Counted from the stretch's first letter, positions 44,294-53,174 are shown. The stretch is 57,402 bases of DNA from Bacillus proteolyticus (GCF_001884065.1 NZ_MACH01000160.1:1-57402); one strand, 5' to 3'. Numbers and translations are program-made. Notes: generated by a model not told the origin, from the letters alone.

Positions 44294-44348
44294 TTTTTAG
44301 TTTGATAAGTCTAGTTTAATATAACATTAGACAAAGGGAGGAGATACG

Positions 44349-45602
44349 ATGAATTGGAAAGACTTTGAGCAAAATATAAAAGTACGCTTAATTACATCGT
44401 TTTTTAATCGTGCTGTTACATCAGCAGTAATGCCTTTCATGGCATTGTTTTTTGCTCAAGAAATAAATAAAGTATGGGCCGGGTTATTTTTAATCTTAAC
44501 AGTTATTTTAAGTTTTTTTTCAAATTTAATTGGAGGTTACATTTCAGATCGCTTTCAACGAAAGAAAATCTTATTGTTAACTTCTTTTTCTAGTACTTTG
44601 ATGTTTTTATTCATGACTTTAAGCTTATATCCTACAGATAAGATGATTTGGTTATTTGCAATCGCTTATGTAGGTTTTATAATAACTAGCAGTCTTGGGC
44701 GCCCATCCATGCAAGCTATCATCATAGACTCAACTACACCAGAAAATCGAAAAGCTGTTTATACAATTGACTATTGGCTTATGAATCTTTCTATGGCAAT
44801 TGGTGCAGCATTAGGTGGTTTTTTATACATGAATCACCAAAAAGAGTTGTTTATATTACTGACTTTTGTTTCTGCTACATTACCGATTGCTTATAAAATT
44901 TGGTTAGTTGCAGAAGTTAAAGAGTGCTTAGAAAAAAGGAAGGGAAATATAGTACTTGATCTAATTCAAAACTATAAAGTTGCTATTCGAGATAGGGCAT
45001 TTTTAAGAGTTGTAATAGGGTCTACCTGCATATTTGCGGCAGAGTTTTCTTTAAACAGTTATATTGGTGTACGACTTTCAGAAACATTCAATCCAATAAG
45101 CATTGGGAACTTTGAAATAGTAGGAGTGAGGATGCTAAGTATTCTTAACATACAAAATATGCTTTTAGTAGTATGTTTAACGTTTATTGTAAATAAATTT
45201 ACAGATCATCTAAGTGGAAAAAAAGCGTTACTTTTAGGTCTTGTGCTCTATGGTGTAGGCTATGTGACAGTAACATCTGCAAACACTTGGTACGTACTGA
45301 TTATTTTTAATTTTATTGCCACTGTTGGTGAACTTGTCTACTCCCCAATCAGAAATGCAGAACAAGCTAATATGATTCCGGCTGATAAAAGAGGATCGTA
45401 TTCAGCTTTTGCGGGTCTATCAGATATTGGTGCGGATCTAATTGCAAGAATGACTATTATCGTCGGTGCATTCTTGGTTCCTACGATGATGTCTGTTTAC
45501 ATTAGTATCATTGTAATAATAGGGACATTTTTCCTATATAATGGCTTGTTCGTTAGAACTAATAGTCAGTCTCAGGAAAGATTGAATAAAATGTCATCAT
45601 AA
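44349..45602 (+). CDS. MFS drug/sugar exporter
   Basis: A 417-residue, 12-helix major facilitator. Signature pieces are GGYISDRFQRKKILLLTS between helices 2 and 3 and GRPSMQAIIIDSTTPENRK between helices 4 and 5. A repeat-like AEQANMIPADKRGSYSAFAG lies in the second half. GGGAGGAG precedes the ATG. It is paired with the divergent SgrR-like regulator, so it probably exports the ligand sensed by it, as SetA does with SgrR in enterics; the substrate itself is unknown. Confidence 0.88.
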   Translation: MNWKDFEQNIKVRLITSFFNRAVTSAVMPFMALFFAQEINKVWAGLFLILTVILSFFSNLIGGYISDRFQRKKILLLTSFSSTLMFLFMTLSLYPTDKMIWLFAIAYVGFIITSSLGRPSMQAIIIDSTTPENRKAVYTIDYWLMNLSMAIGAALGGFLYMNHQKELFILLTFVSATLPIAYKIWLVAEVKECLEKRKGNIVLDLIQNYKVAIRDRAFLRVVIGSTCIFAAEFSLNSYIGVRLSETFNPISIGNFEIVGVRMLSILNIQNMLLVVCLTFIVNKFTDHLSGKKALLLGLVLYGVGYVTVTSANTWYVLIIFNFIATVGELVYSPIRNAEQANMIPADKRGSYSAFAGLSDIGADLIARMTIIVGAFLVPTMMSVYISIIVIIGTFFLYNGLFVRTNSQSQERLNKMSS

Positions 45603-45694
45603 TATAATACTTAAAATGAAAAATACGCTATTCTTTCTATAGAATCGTAGGATAGATTTGTAAAAGGGGATTATACAACTTTGGAGGAATTATT

Positions 45695-46849
45695 ATGGTA
45701 AAATATATTTCAATTCTTGGTTCAACCGGTTCAGTTGGTACGTCTGCATTAGATGTAGTCACTTCTCATCCGGAACATTTTAAAATTATTGGTTTAACAG
45801 CAAATCACAATATTGACCTTCTCGAAAAACAAATATATACATTTCACCCTCGAATTGTAAGTGTAAGTACAAAAGAATTAGCAGATGCTCTTCGGAAGCG
45901 AATTCCTACGGACACAAAAGTCACATATGGAACAGATGGATTAATTGAAGTTGCAACTCACCCTGATTCTAATCTTGTATTATCTTCAGTTGTCGGTGTC
46001 GCTGGTCTCCTTCCAACAATTGAAGCATTAAAAGCGAAAAAAGATATAGCAATTGCTAACAAAGAAACATTAGTTGCGGCAGGGCATATTGTGACAGATT
46101 TAGCGAAACAAAACGGCTGCCGCTTAATTCCAGTAGACAGTGAACACTCTGCCATTTTTCAATGTTTAAATGGGGAAAATACTCAAGAAATCGAGAGGCT
46201 TATTGTTACTGCTTCTGGCGGTGCATTTCGAGATAAAATGCGCGAAGAAATGGAAATCTTACAAGCTAAAGATGCCTTAAAGCATCCAAACTGGTTAATG
46301 GGAGCAAAACTAACCATTGATTCAGCTACATTAATGAACAAAGGCTTTGAAGTCATGGAAGCACGTTGGTTATTTGATATCCCTTATGAGAAAATTGATG
46401 TTTTAATTCATAAAGAAAGTGTTATTCATTCTTTAGTTGAATTTATTGACGGCTCTATCATGGCACAGCTCGGTGCCCCTGACATGAGAATGCCGATTCA
46501 ATATGCATTCCATTATCCAACTAGATTACAATCAAACTATAAAAAATTAAACCTACTAGAGATAGCTAGCCTACACTTTGAAAAACCAAATTTCAAAAAA
46601 TTCCCTTGCTTACATTATGCGTATGAATCAGGAAAAATTGGTGGTACAACACCAGCTGTATTAAATGCAGCGAATGAAATTGCAAATGCGCTATATTTAC
46701 AAAATGAAATTTCATTTTTTGATATTGAAAAGACAATTTATTCCACTCTTGAAGCTCATCATAGCATTGCAAATCCAGATTTAGAAACAGTATTAGACGC
46801 CGATCGTTGGGCTCGTGAATATGCAAACGAATTATTAATTAAAAAATGA
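45695..46849 (+). CDS. dxr: 1-deoxy-D-xylulose-5-phosphate reductoisomerase
   Basis: Second enzyme of the MEP isoprenoid pathway, making 2-C-methyl-D-erythritol 4-phosphate with NADPH; the target of fosmidomycin. 384 residues, full length. Motifs: GSTGSVG (8-14), [20 protein letters not shown] (metal ligands), [28 protein letters not shown] and [24 protein letters not shown] precedes the ATG. It stands alone, not in the usual cdsA-dxr-rseP context. B. cereus-group genomes carry a second dxr, and this is probably that copy. Confidence 0.95.
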   Translation: MVKYISILGSTGSVGTSALDVVTSHPEHFKIIGLTANHNIDLLEKQIYTFHPRIVSVSTKELADALRKRIPTDTKVTYGTDGLIEVATHPDSNLVLSSVVGVAGLLPTIEALKAKKDIAIANKETLVAAGHIVTDLAKQNGCRLIPVDSEHSAIFQCLNGENTQEIERLIVTASGGAFRDKMREEMEILQAKDALKHPNWLMGAKLTIDSATLMNKGFEVMEARWLFDIPYEKIDVLIHKESVIHSLVEFIDGSIMAQLGAPDMRMPIQYAFHYPTRLQSNYKKLNLLEIASLHFEKPNFKKFPCLHYAYESGKIGGTTPAVLNAANEIANALYLQNEISFFDIEKTIYSTLEAHHSIANPDLETVLDADRWAREYANELLIKK

Positions 46850-46859
46850 AAAAAGAACT

Positions 46860-46895
46860 AGAACAGAACGCGTCTGTTTTAGCACTCTTTTTTAC
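46860..46895 (+). terminator. dxr terminator
   Basis: CTAGAACAGA and TCTGTTTTAG around an ACGCG centre, then CACTCTTTTTT. The gap from here to 47,060 shows nothing else. Confidence 0.7.
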
Positions 46896-47073
46896 GTGTT
46901 CTATTATTTTATGACATAATACATTTTCGTTCACGGAATTGTAAAGAAACGTATTTAAGATATCGCATGTAGAAGGCTTTATAGTGAGTATTAGTTATGG
47001 TCATCGGGAAAGTTTTTTTAAATTAATATAAGCTATATATGGAATAAAGAAACTTAAAAACTTGGAGGTAATT

Positions 47074-47646
47074 ATGAAAACTTTCATATATATGGTGAGA
47101 CACGGAGATTCACCAAAATCTGGTAAAGAACAAACGAGAGGATTAACTGAAAAAGGAAAATTAGATGTTCAACGAATAACAGATGCATTACAAGATGAGG
47201 GAATCGACGTAGTTATCTCAAGTCCATACAATCGTTCAATTCTAACTGTTCAGCAGTTAGCGAAGCAAATAGGACAAGAAGTTTTAGTATTTGAGGACTT
47301 AAAAGAGAGAATCTTTATTGCTGAAGAGGAACGAATGTCGGATAAAGAATTATTCCCTTTGATAAAAAAGTCATTCTTAGATCCCGACTTTGCTTTAATG
47401 GGAGGAGAGTCTAATGTCGACTGTCAGAAACGTGCTATAAAAGTCTTAAAAGAATTATTAAACACCTATCGAGGACAGAAAGTAGTATTAGGCACTCATG
47501 GAGCTGTTATGACTTTGATGATGGAGTATTATGACAGTAAGTATGATTTGAATTTTTTACTACAGACATCAAAACCAGATATATATAGAATGGAATTCAA
47601 TGGACAGGAATTGGTGGAGGTTAAAAGATTGTGGGAAATTTCATAG
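47074..47646 (+). CDS. Histidine phosphatase (phosphoglycerate-mutase-like)
   Basis: A 190-residue cytosolic phosphatase of branch 1. MVRHGDSP near the N-terminus carries the phospho-accepting His in RHG. ISSPYNRSILTVQQLA follows with the second Arg, and LGTHGAVMTLMM carries the second catalytic His. The start is ATG 47,074, with TTGGAGGTAATT directly before it. The substrate cannot be predicted. Confidence 0.88.
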   Translation: MKTFIYMVRHGDSPKSGKEQTRGLTEKGKLDVQRITDALQDEGIDVVISSPYNRSILTVQQLAKQIGQEVLVFEDLKERIFIAEEERMSDKELFPLIKKSFLDPDFALMGGESNVDCQKRAIKVLKELLNTYRGQKVVLGTHGAVMTLMMEYYDSKYDLNFLLQTSKPDIYRMEFNGQELVEVKRLWEIS

Positions 47647-47697
47647 ATTGACTTTATTCATCCATAGCTTCTCCCAATGACGTGTATTATAAGCAAT

Positions 47698-47721
47698 AGG
47701 GTTACTGCGGTAACTCTTTTT
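47698..47721 (+). terminator. Terminator after the histidine phosphatase gene
   Basis: GGGTTAC-TGCG-GTAACTC followed by TTTTTCTT, about 50 bp after the stop codon. Confidence 0.75.
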
Positions 47722-47771
47722 CTTATGGCACTGACGGGGGATTGATTTCAACAATCTAATAAATTCGGTTC

Positions 47772-47809
47772 CTTAGCGTACAAAATTCACGTTTTGTTCT
47801 TGCTATCCC
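47772..47809 (-). repeat. Tn3-type 38-bp end, second type
   Basis: On the minus strand it starts GGGATAGCAAGAACAAAACG and ends CGCTAAG after exactly 38 bp. It aligns over its length with 48,910-48,947. It differs from the Tn4430-like ends but keeps the GGGnTAnC tip and the GCTAAG inner end. The interior side faces left. Confidence 0.55.
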
Positions 47810-47827
47810 GAGGTGAAATGGGAGGGA

Positions 47828-48081
47828 ATGTTTTTGGGCAGGATACCTTTAAAGTTATTTTTTAAATCAACCCTATTTTTTTTTTATGTGGTATTGTTGT
47901 TTATTTTATATTTCAGATTATTTTTGTCTGGAGTGTTTCGACAGGATTAGGGAGGGATGATATTGTCGGATTTTCTGATAATAAGTATATAATTGGCCGT
48001 CCACCTGTTAGCTATAATTTATATGAAAAAGATAGTGGAGAAACTATATTAGATAATGTTATTTGTTATTCAACTAACTGA
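47828..48081 (+). pseudogene. Small membrane protein gene with a T-run frameshift
   Basis: ATG 47,828 opens FLGRIPLKLFFKSTLFFF. After a T10 run (47,876-47,885) the protein-like frame shifts to CGIVVYFIFQIIFVWSVSTG and …DNKYIIGRPPVSYNLYEKD, closing at 48,079-48,081. A terminator follows at once, supporting a real gene. One base in the T-run restores an 83-residue one-helix protein. The family is not recognised. Confidence 0.6.
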
Positions 48082-48095
48082 TGCAATAGTAATTT

Positions 48096-48120
48096 AAGAG
48101 CTGCGATTGTAGCTCTTTTT
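48096..48120 (+). terminator. Terminator of the small membrane protein gene
   Basis: AAGAGCT-GCGATTGT-AGCTCTT followed by TTT. Confidence 0.8.
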
Positions 48121-48263
48121 CTTATGCAGCTAACGATGCAGTTTAGTAAAAGAAGGATTTTAATTTTCTATGATGAAAAATGTAATCAAGATAAAATCTA
48201 AGAAGGAGGTTTAAATACTATAAAAAATGTTTTGTAGTATGAATGTAAGGGAGGAGAGCTAAC

Positions 48264-48785
48264 TTGGAAATCACAACCGAAAGATTAATAATTAGACCTT
48301 TTAAGAGTACTGATTTACAGGATGTATTTGCTATTTATAATAATGATGATACATGTAAGTTCCTATTACATAATAAGTGGACTCATGAAGATATGCAGAA
48401 AAGATTTAATAAGAAGCTAGCAAACAATGTACTCACTAAAGAATCACTATTAAGTTTGGCAGTTATATACAAGACTAAAGTAGTTGGTGATTTATCTGTA
48501 TGGTACACAGATATGAAAGACACTGTTGAGATTGGTTATAGTTTTTCAAATGAAGTAGCTGGGAGAGGTTTGGCAACAGAAGCAGTAAGTAGTTTGGTAT
48601 TTAAATTATTTAATGAATTAAATGTACATCGTATACAAGCTAATCTTGATGCACGTAATACAGCTTCACAAAAATTGTGTGAACGAATAGGCATGAGAAA
48701 GGAAGCCCATTTCATACAAGATTTTTGGAATAAAAATGAATGGACAGATAGTATTGTATATGGAATGTTACCCTCCGACTTGTAG
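48264..48785 (+). CDS. GNAT acetyltransferase, RimJ/RimL type
   Basis: A 173-residue N-acetyltransferase. ITTERLIIRPFKSTDLQDV at the start, VEIGYSFSNEVAGRGLATEA (acetyl-CoA-binding loop) and LDARNTASQKLCERIGMRKE are diagnostic. The start is TTG 48,264 after GGAGGAGAG. Related enzymes modify ribosomal proteins, peptides or antibiotics; this one's target is unknown. Confidence 0.9.
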   Translation: MEITTERLIIRPFKSTDLQDVFAIYNNDDTCKFLLHNKWTHEDMQKRFNKKLANNVLTKESLLSLAVIYKTKVVGDLSVWYTDMKDTVEIGYSFSNEVAGRGLATEAVSSLVFKLFNELNVHRIQANLDARNTASQKLCERIGMRKEAHFIQDFWNKNEWTDSIVYGMLPSDL

Positions 48786-48834
48786 TAATAGACTTAGTAT
48801 TTTATGATACTATCGGGTGCGTTTGTCGAATAAC

Positions 48835-48878
48835 AAAGGGCATAACATATTATATATGACTAATATGTTATGCCCTTT
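48835..48878. terminator. Strong bidirectional terminator
   Basis: AAAGGGCATAACATATT and AATATGTTATGCCCTTT are perfect 17-bp arms with a 10-base loop. It follows the GNAT gene by 50 bp. A TATCGGGTGCG motif just before it is shared with the hairpin after fabH. Confidence 0.85.
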
Positions 48879-48909
48879 AATTTATTAATCTTTTTTTTAT
48901 TTAGGTCTT

Positions 48910-48947
48910 GATAACGTACGAAATCCGCGTTTTGTTGGTGCTACCGC
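48910..48947 (-). repeat. Tn3-type 38-bp end, second type (copy 2)
   Basis: On the minus strand it starts GCGGTAGCACCAACAAAACG and continues CGGATTTCGTACGTTATC. It aligns without gaps to 47,772-47,809 and its tip matches the 11-bp target at 2536-2546. It is directly followed by an IS231-type end. Confidence 0.6.
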
Positions 48948-49053
48948 ATGCCCATCAAGCTAAGGTTATATAAGTTTAATTTCAGGTGAGATTTTTTCTT
49001 TTTCTAAAGATTCAGTGTATGTTCTTTAAAGATTTGCATACCAAATAAATGAG
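48948..49053 (-). mobile_element. IS231 3' end remnant, inverted
   Basis: CATGCCCATCAAGCTAAGG and the following 85 bases, down to AAAGATTTGCATACCAAATA, are the reverse complement of the 3' flank of the intact IS231 (18,310-18,418). Only the non-coding end is present. It lies at the tip of the neighbouring Tn3-type end. Confidence 0.85.
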
Positions 49054-49086
49054 CTCTATTTTCAAGTTCACAACACTTATTCCTTC

Positions 49087-49992
49087 TTAATTAACTCTTT
49101 TTAGAGCAAACTTCGCAACTTGCTTCCGAGTTCTAAACCCCAATGCGATAGCAGCGCCAATACAACTAGAAAAACAACCAGCAAACAAATACAATGATGG
49201 GTCGGACTCACCGATTAAAACGGAAGCTATTCCTCCAATTACCGGGAAAAGTGCAACCATATAGCCACTTCGAGCTCCTCCAATTTTTTCTACAAGCTTT
49301 AAATAGAATAACCATGCTACAAATGAAGCAACCAAAGTTAAATATAGCAACACAAATAAATATGAAAACGATGTTGGAAATATAAATTCTTGTCCTTGAA
49401 ATAATACAATTACTCCCATCAATATACTGCCCACTGTAAATCCAATGGCATTTGCATAGATAGGATTCACCTTGTGACTTGCATTTCGTGCCGAGCAGGC
49501 ATCACCTATTGCTGTAACAAGCGTACCTAAGAACGCAAACATAATTCCTTTTATGTCATTGGACCCTTGAAAGTTGTTCAAATTCGGATAGATGAGAATA
49601 CATACGCCTAATACACCAAAAATCCCCCCAACCAAAACGCGTGAATGTAACTCTTCTTTTAAAAAAATCCGAAGGGTAATCGGGGTCAAAATCACTTTTA
49701 ATGAAAAAACCAATGTTACGATTGCGGCAGAACTCAAAATTGTGGCGTAATAAAGGCATAAATAGCTTAATGCAAAGTTACACACACCAAAAACTATTAC
49801 AAATGGGATATCTTTTCTTGTTGGCATCCCTCTTGGTCGAAGGAACCAAACAAGAATCAAAAATAAAAAGGCTGTCATAACTAGACGATAAGTTAAGGAT
49901 AATTCTAAGCTGACAGGAGTTCCTTGGATTTTTACTGCAATAAAGTTGAGTCCCCATACAATTAAACAAAATATGTACATAAATATTGTCAT
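49087..49992 (-). CDS. EamA/DMT-family transporter
   Basis: A 301-residue, ten-helix drug/metabolite exporter with two EamA repeats: the first with NFIAVKIQGTPVSLELSLTY and LSYLCLYYATILSSAAIV, the second with VASFVAWLFYLKLVEKIGG and the ending SVLIGESDPSLYLF. GGGAGAAAAC precedes the ATG. It diverges from a MocR-type regulator over a 106-bp gap, a common arrangement where the regulator controls the exporter. Confidence 0.9.
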   Translation of the reverse strand: MTIFMYIFCLIVWGLNFIAVKIQGTPVSLELSLTYRLVMTAFLFLILVWFLRPRGMPTRKDIPFVIVFGVCNFALSYLCLYYATILSSAAIVTLVFSLKVILTPITLRIFLKEELHSRVLVGGIFGVLGVCILIYPNLNNFQGSNDIKGIMFAFLGTLVTAIGDACSARNASHKVNPIYANAIGFTVGSILMGVIVLFQGQEFIFPTSFSYLFVLLYLTLVASFVAWLFYLKLVEKIGGARSGYMVALFPVIGGIASVLIGESDPSLYLFAGCFSSCIGAAIALGFRTRKQVAKFALKRVN

Positions 49993-50040
49993 AAGTTTTC
50001 TCCCAAATCAATGTTTTTCTAAATTCATTATGCATTTATA

Positions 50041-50085
50041 CTGTCATTTCTAAAAGGTACAGTTTACAATAAATACAAATGACAG
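50041..50085. promoter_or_regulatory. Inverted repeat in the EamA / MocR gap
   Basis: CTGTCATTT (50,041-50,049) and AAATGACAG (50,077-50,085) are perfect 9-bp arms 27 bases apart. TACAGTTTACAAT between them contains further partial repeats. The layout suits the two-site binding of MocR/PdxR-type regulators. Confidence 0.55.
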
Positions 50086-50098
50086 ATGAGGTATTACA

Positions 50099-51493
50099 AT
50101 GATGAATGAACTAATATTTAATATCAATCGAGAAAGTAACACTCCTATGTACCAACAAGTTTATCAATACATACGTACTCAGATTTTATCTGGTAAATTA
50201 GAAAAGGGTACAAAATTGCCATCGATTAGACAACTTGCTATCCAATTAGAGGTCAGCAGAAACACAACACAAGTAGCCTATGAACAACTGCAATCGGAAG
50301 GATATATTCGAAGTGAGAACAAAAAGGGATTTTTTGTAGAGGCTACTATATCGGATGAGACACTTAATTATGAACCCATTAGAGTACAGCATCATGAAAC
50401 AAATCGCACTGCCACGAAAACTATTGACTTTAAGATTGGGACAGTGGATCAAGAAAACTTCCCTTTGAAAAAATGGAGAATGCTTACAAACAAAGTCATT
50501 AAAGACTCTAGCATGTTTTCATACGGAGAAAAACAAGGCGACATTAAATTAAGGAAGGTACTAACAGATTACTTGTTTCAATCAAGAGGAGTTAATACTT
50601 CTGCAGAACAAATTATTATTGGCAGTAGCACACAGCACTTGTTATTACTTTTGTCGCTGTTGCTAAAGCAAGACTATCATTATCTGGCAGTAGAAGACCC
50701 TGGATATAATGTGGCAAGGGAACTTTTTGTTCTTCAATCATTTATCATTGATCCAATCCCGGTAAAAAAACAAGGCATCCAAGTCGATCTCCTTTTAAAA
50801 TCGCCTTCCAGACTTTTATATGTCACTCCTACTCACCACTTTCCATATGGAGTGACTATCCCCGTCAATGAAAGATTAAAGTTAATTCAATGGGCAAAAA
50901 GGGTGGAAGGATATATTATTGAGGATGATTATGATAGTGAATTTCGATACATCCATCAACCTATACCATCGCTTCAAAGTTTAGATTCTAATGACAGGGT
51001 GGTTTATTTAGGAACTTTTTCAAAAGCACTGCTACCCTCTATCCGTGTCAGTTATATGGTTTTGCCTAGGAGGCTAACAAGTGAATATAAAAAGATACTC
51101 CCTTTGCTGGAGCAAACATCCTCATCTATTCATCAGCGAACACTGGCGACCTTTATGAATGAAGGACATTGGTACTCACACTTAAGGAAGATGAAAGCTT
51201 TGTATAAACGTAAAATGAATCTATTGAATAGGGAATTATTAAAAAATTTTAAGAATCATGTTGAAATAAAAGGTGGTAACTCCGGAATTTTCGTTATTAT
51301 TGAAGTGAAAACAGAAATGAGTGAAAAAATGCTAATTGAAAGGGCATATGAACACGGAATTGTAGTTTATCCTTGTTCAAAATATTTCTCGAACTACATA
51401 CCACGATATCCCCATATTCAACTTGGATTGGGTAATTTATGTGAAAAAAAGATAATAGAAGGAGTTTCTCAATTAGCAAAAATTTGGCTGTAA
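50099..51493 (+). CDS. MocR/PdxR-type GntR regulator with aminotransferase domain
   Basis: A 464-residue regulator. The N-terminal GntR winged helix (GTKLPSIRQLAIQLEVSRNT) is fused to a fold-type I aminotransferase domain. The PLP Lys lies in LGTFSKALLPSIRVSYM and IIEDDYDSEFRY contributes to the cofactor site. Such proteins use PLP (or PLP bound to an amino compound) as effector. GATGAGGT precedes ATG 50,099; ATG 50,102 is an alternative. It is divergent from the EamA exporter, the likely target. Confidence 0.93.
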   Translation: MMNELIFNINRESNTPMYQQVYQYIRTQILSGKLEKGTKLPSIRQLAIQLEVSRNTTQVAYEQLQSEGYIRSENKKGFFVEATISDETLNYEPIRVQHHETNRTATKTIDFKIGTVDQENFPLKKWRMLTNKVIKDSSMFSYGEKQGDIKLRKVLTDYLFQSRGVNTSAEQIIIGSSTQHLLLLLSLLLKQDYHYLAVEDPGYNVARELFVLQSFIIDPIPVKKQGIQVDLLLKSPSRLLYVTPTHHFPYGVTIPVNERLKLIQWAKRVEGYIIEDDYDSEFRYIHQPIPSLQSLDSNDRVVYLGTFSKALLPSIRVSYMVLPRRLTSEYKKILPLLEQTSSSIHQRTLATFMNEGHWYSHLRKMKALYKRKMNLLNRELLKNFKNHVEIKGGNSGIFVIIEVKTEMSEKMLIERAYEHGIVVYPCSKYFSNYIPRYPHIQLGLGNLCEKKIIEGVSQLAKIWL

Positions 51494-51544
51494 TCTTGAT
51501 TTTTACCCTGAAAAAATTTTTTCGTTCTTCCTAATAGGGGTCAT

Positions 51545-51680
51545 CATACATCACTGTCGAGTTAAGAAATTAATTTTGTTCCCCCAAAAGGAAAAAGTGA
51601 CCCTAATACCCTTAAATAGCTGTAAAAGGTGAAATTTTTGTTAAAGGGGTTCTCAAAATCTTAGCTTGAGGCCCCTTCTT
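51545..51680. repeat. Degenerate palindromic IS231-ended repeat
   Basis: CATCACTGTCGAGTTAAGAA, CCCCCAAAAGGAAAAAGTG and the end TCTTAGCTTGAGGCCCC keep the order of the family but with many changes. The rest of the gap to 51,890 shows a few family-like codons (51,755-51,810, VIASRIIGEVGLGQII) that I cannot assign. Confidence 0.5.
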
Positions 51681-51898
51681 CTAAACGAAGTGAAAGTGGG
51701 GGTAGTTCAACTAATGTGTAATTTATGGATGTATGAATGGAGATTAGGCAGGATTAAAGTCATCGCCAGCCGGATTATTGGTGAGGTTGGTCTGGGCCAG
51801 ATTATTTAATTATTAAAAATGCTGTAGAAATGAAGTCATTAGCGCTTATGCTCCATATTTTAAGTATGGAACTGCAGTTTACAGCGATTAAATAAATG

Positions 51899-51942
51899 AA
51901 TCAAAAAAGATCTGTTTAAAAGTAGATTCTTTTTTTGATTCA
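51899..51942. terminator. Terminator for the 161-residue protein gene
   Basis: GAATCAAAAAA-GATCT and AGATTC-TTTTTTTGATTC pair over 16 bp. T-runs on both strands suit bidirectional use; it lies just beyond the stop of the minus-strand gene. Confidence 0.75.
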
Positions 51943-51958
51943 TTGGAGTAGAGAAATG

Positions 51959-52444
51959 TTAATGTATGTTATAATTTGATAGTTTTGTATACAATATATC
52001 TATACTCTCTTTATCCGTTTTAAAAATATTAAGTATACGTGCCATAACATAGTAATTCTCACCGCCACGTTTAGCTACAAGAGCATTCTTCGCATTTTCT
52101 TTAATGACCCCATTCTCTAATACAGCGTATGCTTTATTATAATCACCTTTCTCAAATACAACACAACATGTAAGTAATGAAATACCATAATAATATCCGA
52201 TAACGTCATACGAATTAAAACTACTATTCGGCATCAGTTTTAATTCATATGTTTGTATTACATCTGCTACAAGTCGTGTTACCTCTTGAGATTCAATAAA
52301 CTGTGTCATACGTAAACAATGTTTTCTATTTAGTGGAGCATGAGCGAACGACTTCAATTTACTAATAAGTTTCTTTAATACCTTTTGATCTTCATCATTT
52401 AAGGTATCTATTTTAGATAATAATATGTCACTTGTCTTTTCCAT
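51959..52444 (-). CDS. Conserved-looking protein of unknown function
   Basis: 161 residues, no signal peptide or membrane helix. The N-terminal half is charged and helical (SKIDTLNDEDQKVLKKLISK), followed by YDVIGYYYGISLLTCCVVFE and KGDYNKAYAVLENG, which looks like one tetratricopeptide-style helix pair. GAAGGAGATTC precedes the ATG, so it is very likely expressed. I do not recognise the family. Confidence 0.65.
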   Translation of the reverse strand: MEKTSDILLSKIDTLNDEDQKVLKKLISKLKSFAHAPLNRKHCLRMTQFIESQEVTRLVADVIQTYELKLMPNSSFNSYDVIGYYYGISLLTCCVVFEKGDYNKAYAVLENGVIKENAKNALVAKRGGENYYVMARILNIFKTDKESIDILYTKLSNYNIH

Positions 52445-52612
52445 TTCGAATCTCCTTCAAAAATTTATTATAGCCACACTTATATTTATAGCAAGGATCT
52501 ACATGCTTCCCTATAGATACGACAATTTTTAGGGAAGCTTGACGAAGAACTAATGGGAACTTAGAACAGGTGCAAACAAATAGATACATAAACAATTTTA
52601 GTTATATAAAAA

Positions 52613-52942
52613 TTATACAACTAAAAGAAATATTATTGAAGTACTGTTACTGTGCCTGAATTTAAAGTATTTTCCAATAAATAAAGGAGATTCTAAAATG
52701 AAAATCCCACCATGACGGACAATTTCGCCACCAATACCAAAAGAATCAGCGGTATCTAATCCACGTTTGAAATCATAATACTCTTTAAATAAATTCGTTG
52801 CTATTTGTAATGCTAAACATGCAAGCATCATCGCAATAAATAAAAGCCAATTAATTTCGGCAACATAAAGTGATGCAACTGTCCCTAATATTACAGGAGA
52901 AAACGTCGCCGTTAATGTATGTGGGCGCGTCATTTTCCACAT
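52613..52942 (-). pseudogene. menA: menA fragment
   Basis: The frame encodes KMTRPHTLTATFSPVILGTV and NLFKEYYDFKRGLDTADSFG, then GGEIVRHGG. This is the N-terminal third of the 1,4-dihydroxy-2-naphthoate polyprenyltransferase, including the Asp-rich substrate motif. After about 52,715 the sequence is no longer MenA-like, and the natural N-terminus is missing too. It cannot be functional. Confidence 0.8.
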
Positions 52943-52950
52943 TACTTTAA

Positions 52951-52990
52951 AAATAAGCCCAAAGAATTATTTAATTCTTTGGGCTTATTT
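52951..52990. terminator. Perfect 19-bp-arm hairpin
   Basis: AAATAAGCCCAAAGAATTA and TAATTCTTTGGGCTTATTT face each other with two bases between. It touches the menA fragment and works in either direction. Confidence 0.75.
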
Positions 52991-53084
52991 TTGGTTCTGG
53001 TGCAAAAACTTCAAGATAATTGCAAGTAATCTCTTAAACTTGGACATATTGATAGTATTATTCTAAAAAAAGTGGGGGATCGGT

Positions 53085-53174
53085 ATGGAAAAGGAGTTTT
53101 TGGTGCAAAAAAATACTGTCGTTGTGTACACCAGAACCAGCGATCCTCCTTGTATATCGATATTACTAGTGTGA
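53085..53174 (+). pseudogene. Glutaredoxin-like N-terminal fragment
   Basis: ATG after GTGGGGGATC opens a 29-codon frame with NTVVVYTRTSDPPCISILL. It resembles the first strand and xxPxC turn of glutaredoxin-type proteins, then stops. It is probably truncated. The remaining DNA to 53,513 (328 bp) contains no recognisable gene. Confidence 0.4.

Noticed and set aside
45620-45650. GCTATTCTTTCTATAGAAT before dxr as an IS231 leader remnant
   Set aside because: Only about 12 bases resemble the IS231 leader and no IS end is present; more likely part of the dxr promoter region.
51755-51810. Possible ABC-permease or oxidoreductase fragment (VIASRIIGEVGLGQII)
   Set aside because: Too short, with stops on both sides; no family could be named safely.
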